From Planctomycetaceae bacterium (GTDB lineage Bacteria; Planctomycetota; Planctomycetia; Pirellulales; Lacipirellulaceae), in NCBI GenBank assembly GCA_002702655.1, contig PABB01000032.1, positions 1 to 64,000 on the forward strand: a stretch of DNA of 64,000 bases, in the 5' to 3' direction. The position numbers were made by a program, and so were the translations under genes. The notes under the pieces were generated by a model. That model searched no databases, was not told the DNA's origin, and saw only the letters and a program-made list of their open reading frames with translations. Shown here piece by piece: positions 62,658 to 64,000 of the stretch (the first letter of the stretch is position 1; each line of letters begins with the position of its first letter).

Positions 62658-64000
62658 TCAGCAAGCCGCAGCCGCCAGCCGCTCGGAACCTTCGGCGCAG
62701 GTCGCCCGCCGCTGGGTCGCGTCGAGCAAGCGACGCAACTCGGGAGCGTTTTCGACGAACGCGCCGCCCTGCCGCCGGCAGGCGTCGATTGTTTCCAGCA
62801 GCATGCCGCAGTCTTCGCGTCCGCGGGCAATGCGATCGCCCACCGCGTTGAAGATGTTGACGAAGCCGGCTGCGTCGCGGCGGCTGAGCGCTTCTTTCAG
62901 TCCGGCGAACTGCACGGACTTCATCTCCGCGACCTTGGACATGATCTGCGAGGCGACGGTGTTGAGCCCGTCCATCGCGTCCATCAGTTCGTGCAACTGG
63001 GCGTCGACCGAGCGGCCGCGCGTGACCATTTCTTCGACCAGAGCCCGCAGGGAAGCCTCAAGCAAATGTTCGTGCTTCGATTCGCGGTGCTTGCCGAGTT
63101 CGCCGGCAAAGTCTTCGCAGACCTCGGTTTCCAGCCGCGCCGCGGCCACGTCGAAGATGACGTTGGAGATCAGCCGCGTGATCGGACGGGTCAAATCGAT
63201 GAATTGCGTAATCAGTTCTTCTGTGTCGCGCGAGGCGGCGCTGAGTTCGCGCGAGATGGCGCCCAGCACCGCGGCGCCGTGTTCCAGCTTGCTCGCGGCG
63301 ATCTTGGCGTTCAGGCTTTCAAAGTGCAGCGTCTCGGCAATGTCGAACAGTCCGGACGACTTGTCGGTGAGTTCCGAGTTGAGTCGCTTGAACAGTCCCA
63401 GCGACGAGAACAATTTGTCAAGCACGTCGCAGATGCGCCGGCTGTCTCGTTCGATCGAGAACATCCGATTGTCGTCCAGCGTAGTGAGCACGCTGCGACG
63501 GTGCGACAGCTTTTCATTGCGAGCGGCCAGTTCGGTCGACAGCGCCTCGCGCATGAAATCGTCGTAGTTGGAGAAACCCAGTTGCCCGAGCCGCTCCATA
63601 ATCTTGGCCGCGCCGGCCTCGATCGCCGTCTTGCGGTTGGCGGTCTCCGCTTCGGTCTCCTTCTCCGCTTCAAGCGCTTCGCGGTACACGTCCTCCACAG
63701 CGCCCAGAATCGCCGAAGTCGGCTTCAAACGCACCGAAACGTAGCCGCCTTCGCACGGCATCACCAGCGCCAGCACCCAGTAGTACCGGCCGTCTTTGGC
63801 CATGTTCTTCACGTACGCGGCGATCGTACGGCCGTCCTCGATGTAGTCCCACAGCAGCTTGAACACCGCGCGGGGCATATCGGGGTGACGGATAATGTTG
63901 TGCGGTGCGCCCAGCAACTCCTTTTCTTCGTACCCGGCAATGCGAGTGAAAACCCCGTTGCCGTAGGAGATGAGCCCTTTCGGGTCGGTGGTCGAGAAGA
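62658..64000 (-). CDS. Aer-type PAS sensor protein with long helical region (5' end outside window)
   Basis: The frame is open from 62658 to the window end, so the N-terminus is missing. The visible N-terminal part is an Aer-like PAS domain: TDPKGLISYGNGVFTRIAGY, EELLGAPHNIIRHPDMPRAVF (as KELLGAPHNIIRHPDMP), YVKNMAKDGRYYWVLA and YVSVRLKP. Aer PAS domains bind FAD and sense redox or energy state. The remaining ~330 residues are helical and resemble a signalling coiled-coil, but I see no methyl-accepting hairpin tip, no HAMP domain and no membrane helix. The C-terminus is Cys/Arg-rich. It converges with the STAS gene 88 bp away. Confidence 0.83.
   Translation of the reverse strand, partial: FSTTDPKGLISYGNGVFTRIAGYEEKELLGAPHNIIRHPDMPRAVFKLLWDYIEDGRTIAAYVKNMAKDGRYYWVLALVMPCEGGYVSVRLKPTSAILGAVEDVYREALEAEKETEAETANRKTAIEAGAAKIMERLGQLGFSNYDDFMREALSTELAARNEKLSHRRSVLTTLDDNRMFSIERDSRRICDVLDKLFSSLGLFKRLNSELTDKSSGLFDIAETLHFESLNAKIAASKLEHGAAVLGAISRELSAASRDTEELITQFIDLTRPITRLISNVIFDVAAARLETEVCEDFAGELGKHRESKHEHLLEASLRALVEEMVTRGRSVDAQLHELMDAMDGLNTVASQIMSKVAEMKSVQFAGLKEALSRRDAAGFVNIFNAVGDRIARGREDCGMLLETIDACRRQGGAFVENAPELRRLLDATQRRATCAEGSERLAAAAC

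Overview
This window looks like a chromosome segment of a Planctomycete (probably Pirellulales-like). The evidence is indirect but consistent: high GC; secreted giants that begin with an L-E-x-R type N-terminal sorting segment and carry dockerin-like repeats; three PEP-CTERM proteins; a remnant of the planctomycete/verrucomicrobial CxxCH haem-binding domain; a BBP7-like outer-membrane barrel; and many small palindromic repeats between genes. There are no rRNA genes and no CRISPR array.

Layout. 1-2.6 kb: edge of a probable integrated element, with an intact tyrosine recombinase just 3' of tRNA-Lys(CTT) and a decayed second recombinase reading into the other end of the same tRNA. 3.5 kb: tRNA-Leu(CAA). 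4.2-16.8 kb: extracellular proteins (PKD/dockerin giant, vanadium-haloperoxidase/PAP2-type enzyme with PEP-CTERM, small PEP-CTERM/dockerin protein, CotH/lamin-tail/LamG giant) plus a broken cytochrome-type gene. 17.3 kb: tRNA-Ser(TGA). 18.7-26.4 kb: reductive pyrimidine catabolism (PreA, uracil/xanthine permease, beta-ureidopropionase, omega-aminotransferase, methylmalonate-semialdehyde dehydrogenase). The minus-strand part is punctuated by inverted-repeat elements, one of which carries a GxxExxY gene. 27-32.8 kb: GH31 glycosidase, alginate-lyase-like protein and a PEP-CTERM protein. 33-45 kb: what appears to be a complete purine-to-glyoxylate pathway in two divergent arms. One arm holds xanthine dehydrogenase and a fused OHCU decarboxylase/HIU hydrolase. 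The other holds allantoate amidohydrolase, ureidoglycine aminohydrolase, ureidoglycolate amidohydrolase, uricase, allantoinase and XdhC. 45-56 kb: housekeeping genes (MscL, RluD, TPR membrane protein, UvrD-like helicase, GlsB, Uup, UroD-like methyltransferase, SAM methyltransferase, ComM). 56.8-64 kb: signalling and envelope genes (periplasmic binding protein translationally coupled to a histidine kinase, BBP7 barrel, STAS protein, Aer-type PAS protein running off the window).

How the parts connect. The two nucleobase pathways lie about 7 kb apart and could share the NCS2 permease. Purine breakdown yields glyoxylate, and the pyrimidine operon carries an AGXT2-like aminotransferase that could use glyoxylate as amino acceptor. 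No dihydropyrimidinase and no PreT partner are present, so the pyrimidine route must be completed from elsewhere.

The most unusual material is the repeat landscape: a GxxExxY cassette bounded by inverted arrays of CAGGAT units with a gene-less relative 1.8 kb away; a similar element built of CGCAGAG units; a 76-79 bp palindrome in three copies, one of them translated inside the ABC-F gene uup; and a heptamer array that takes the place of the ribosome binding site of xdhC.
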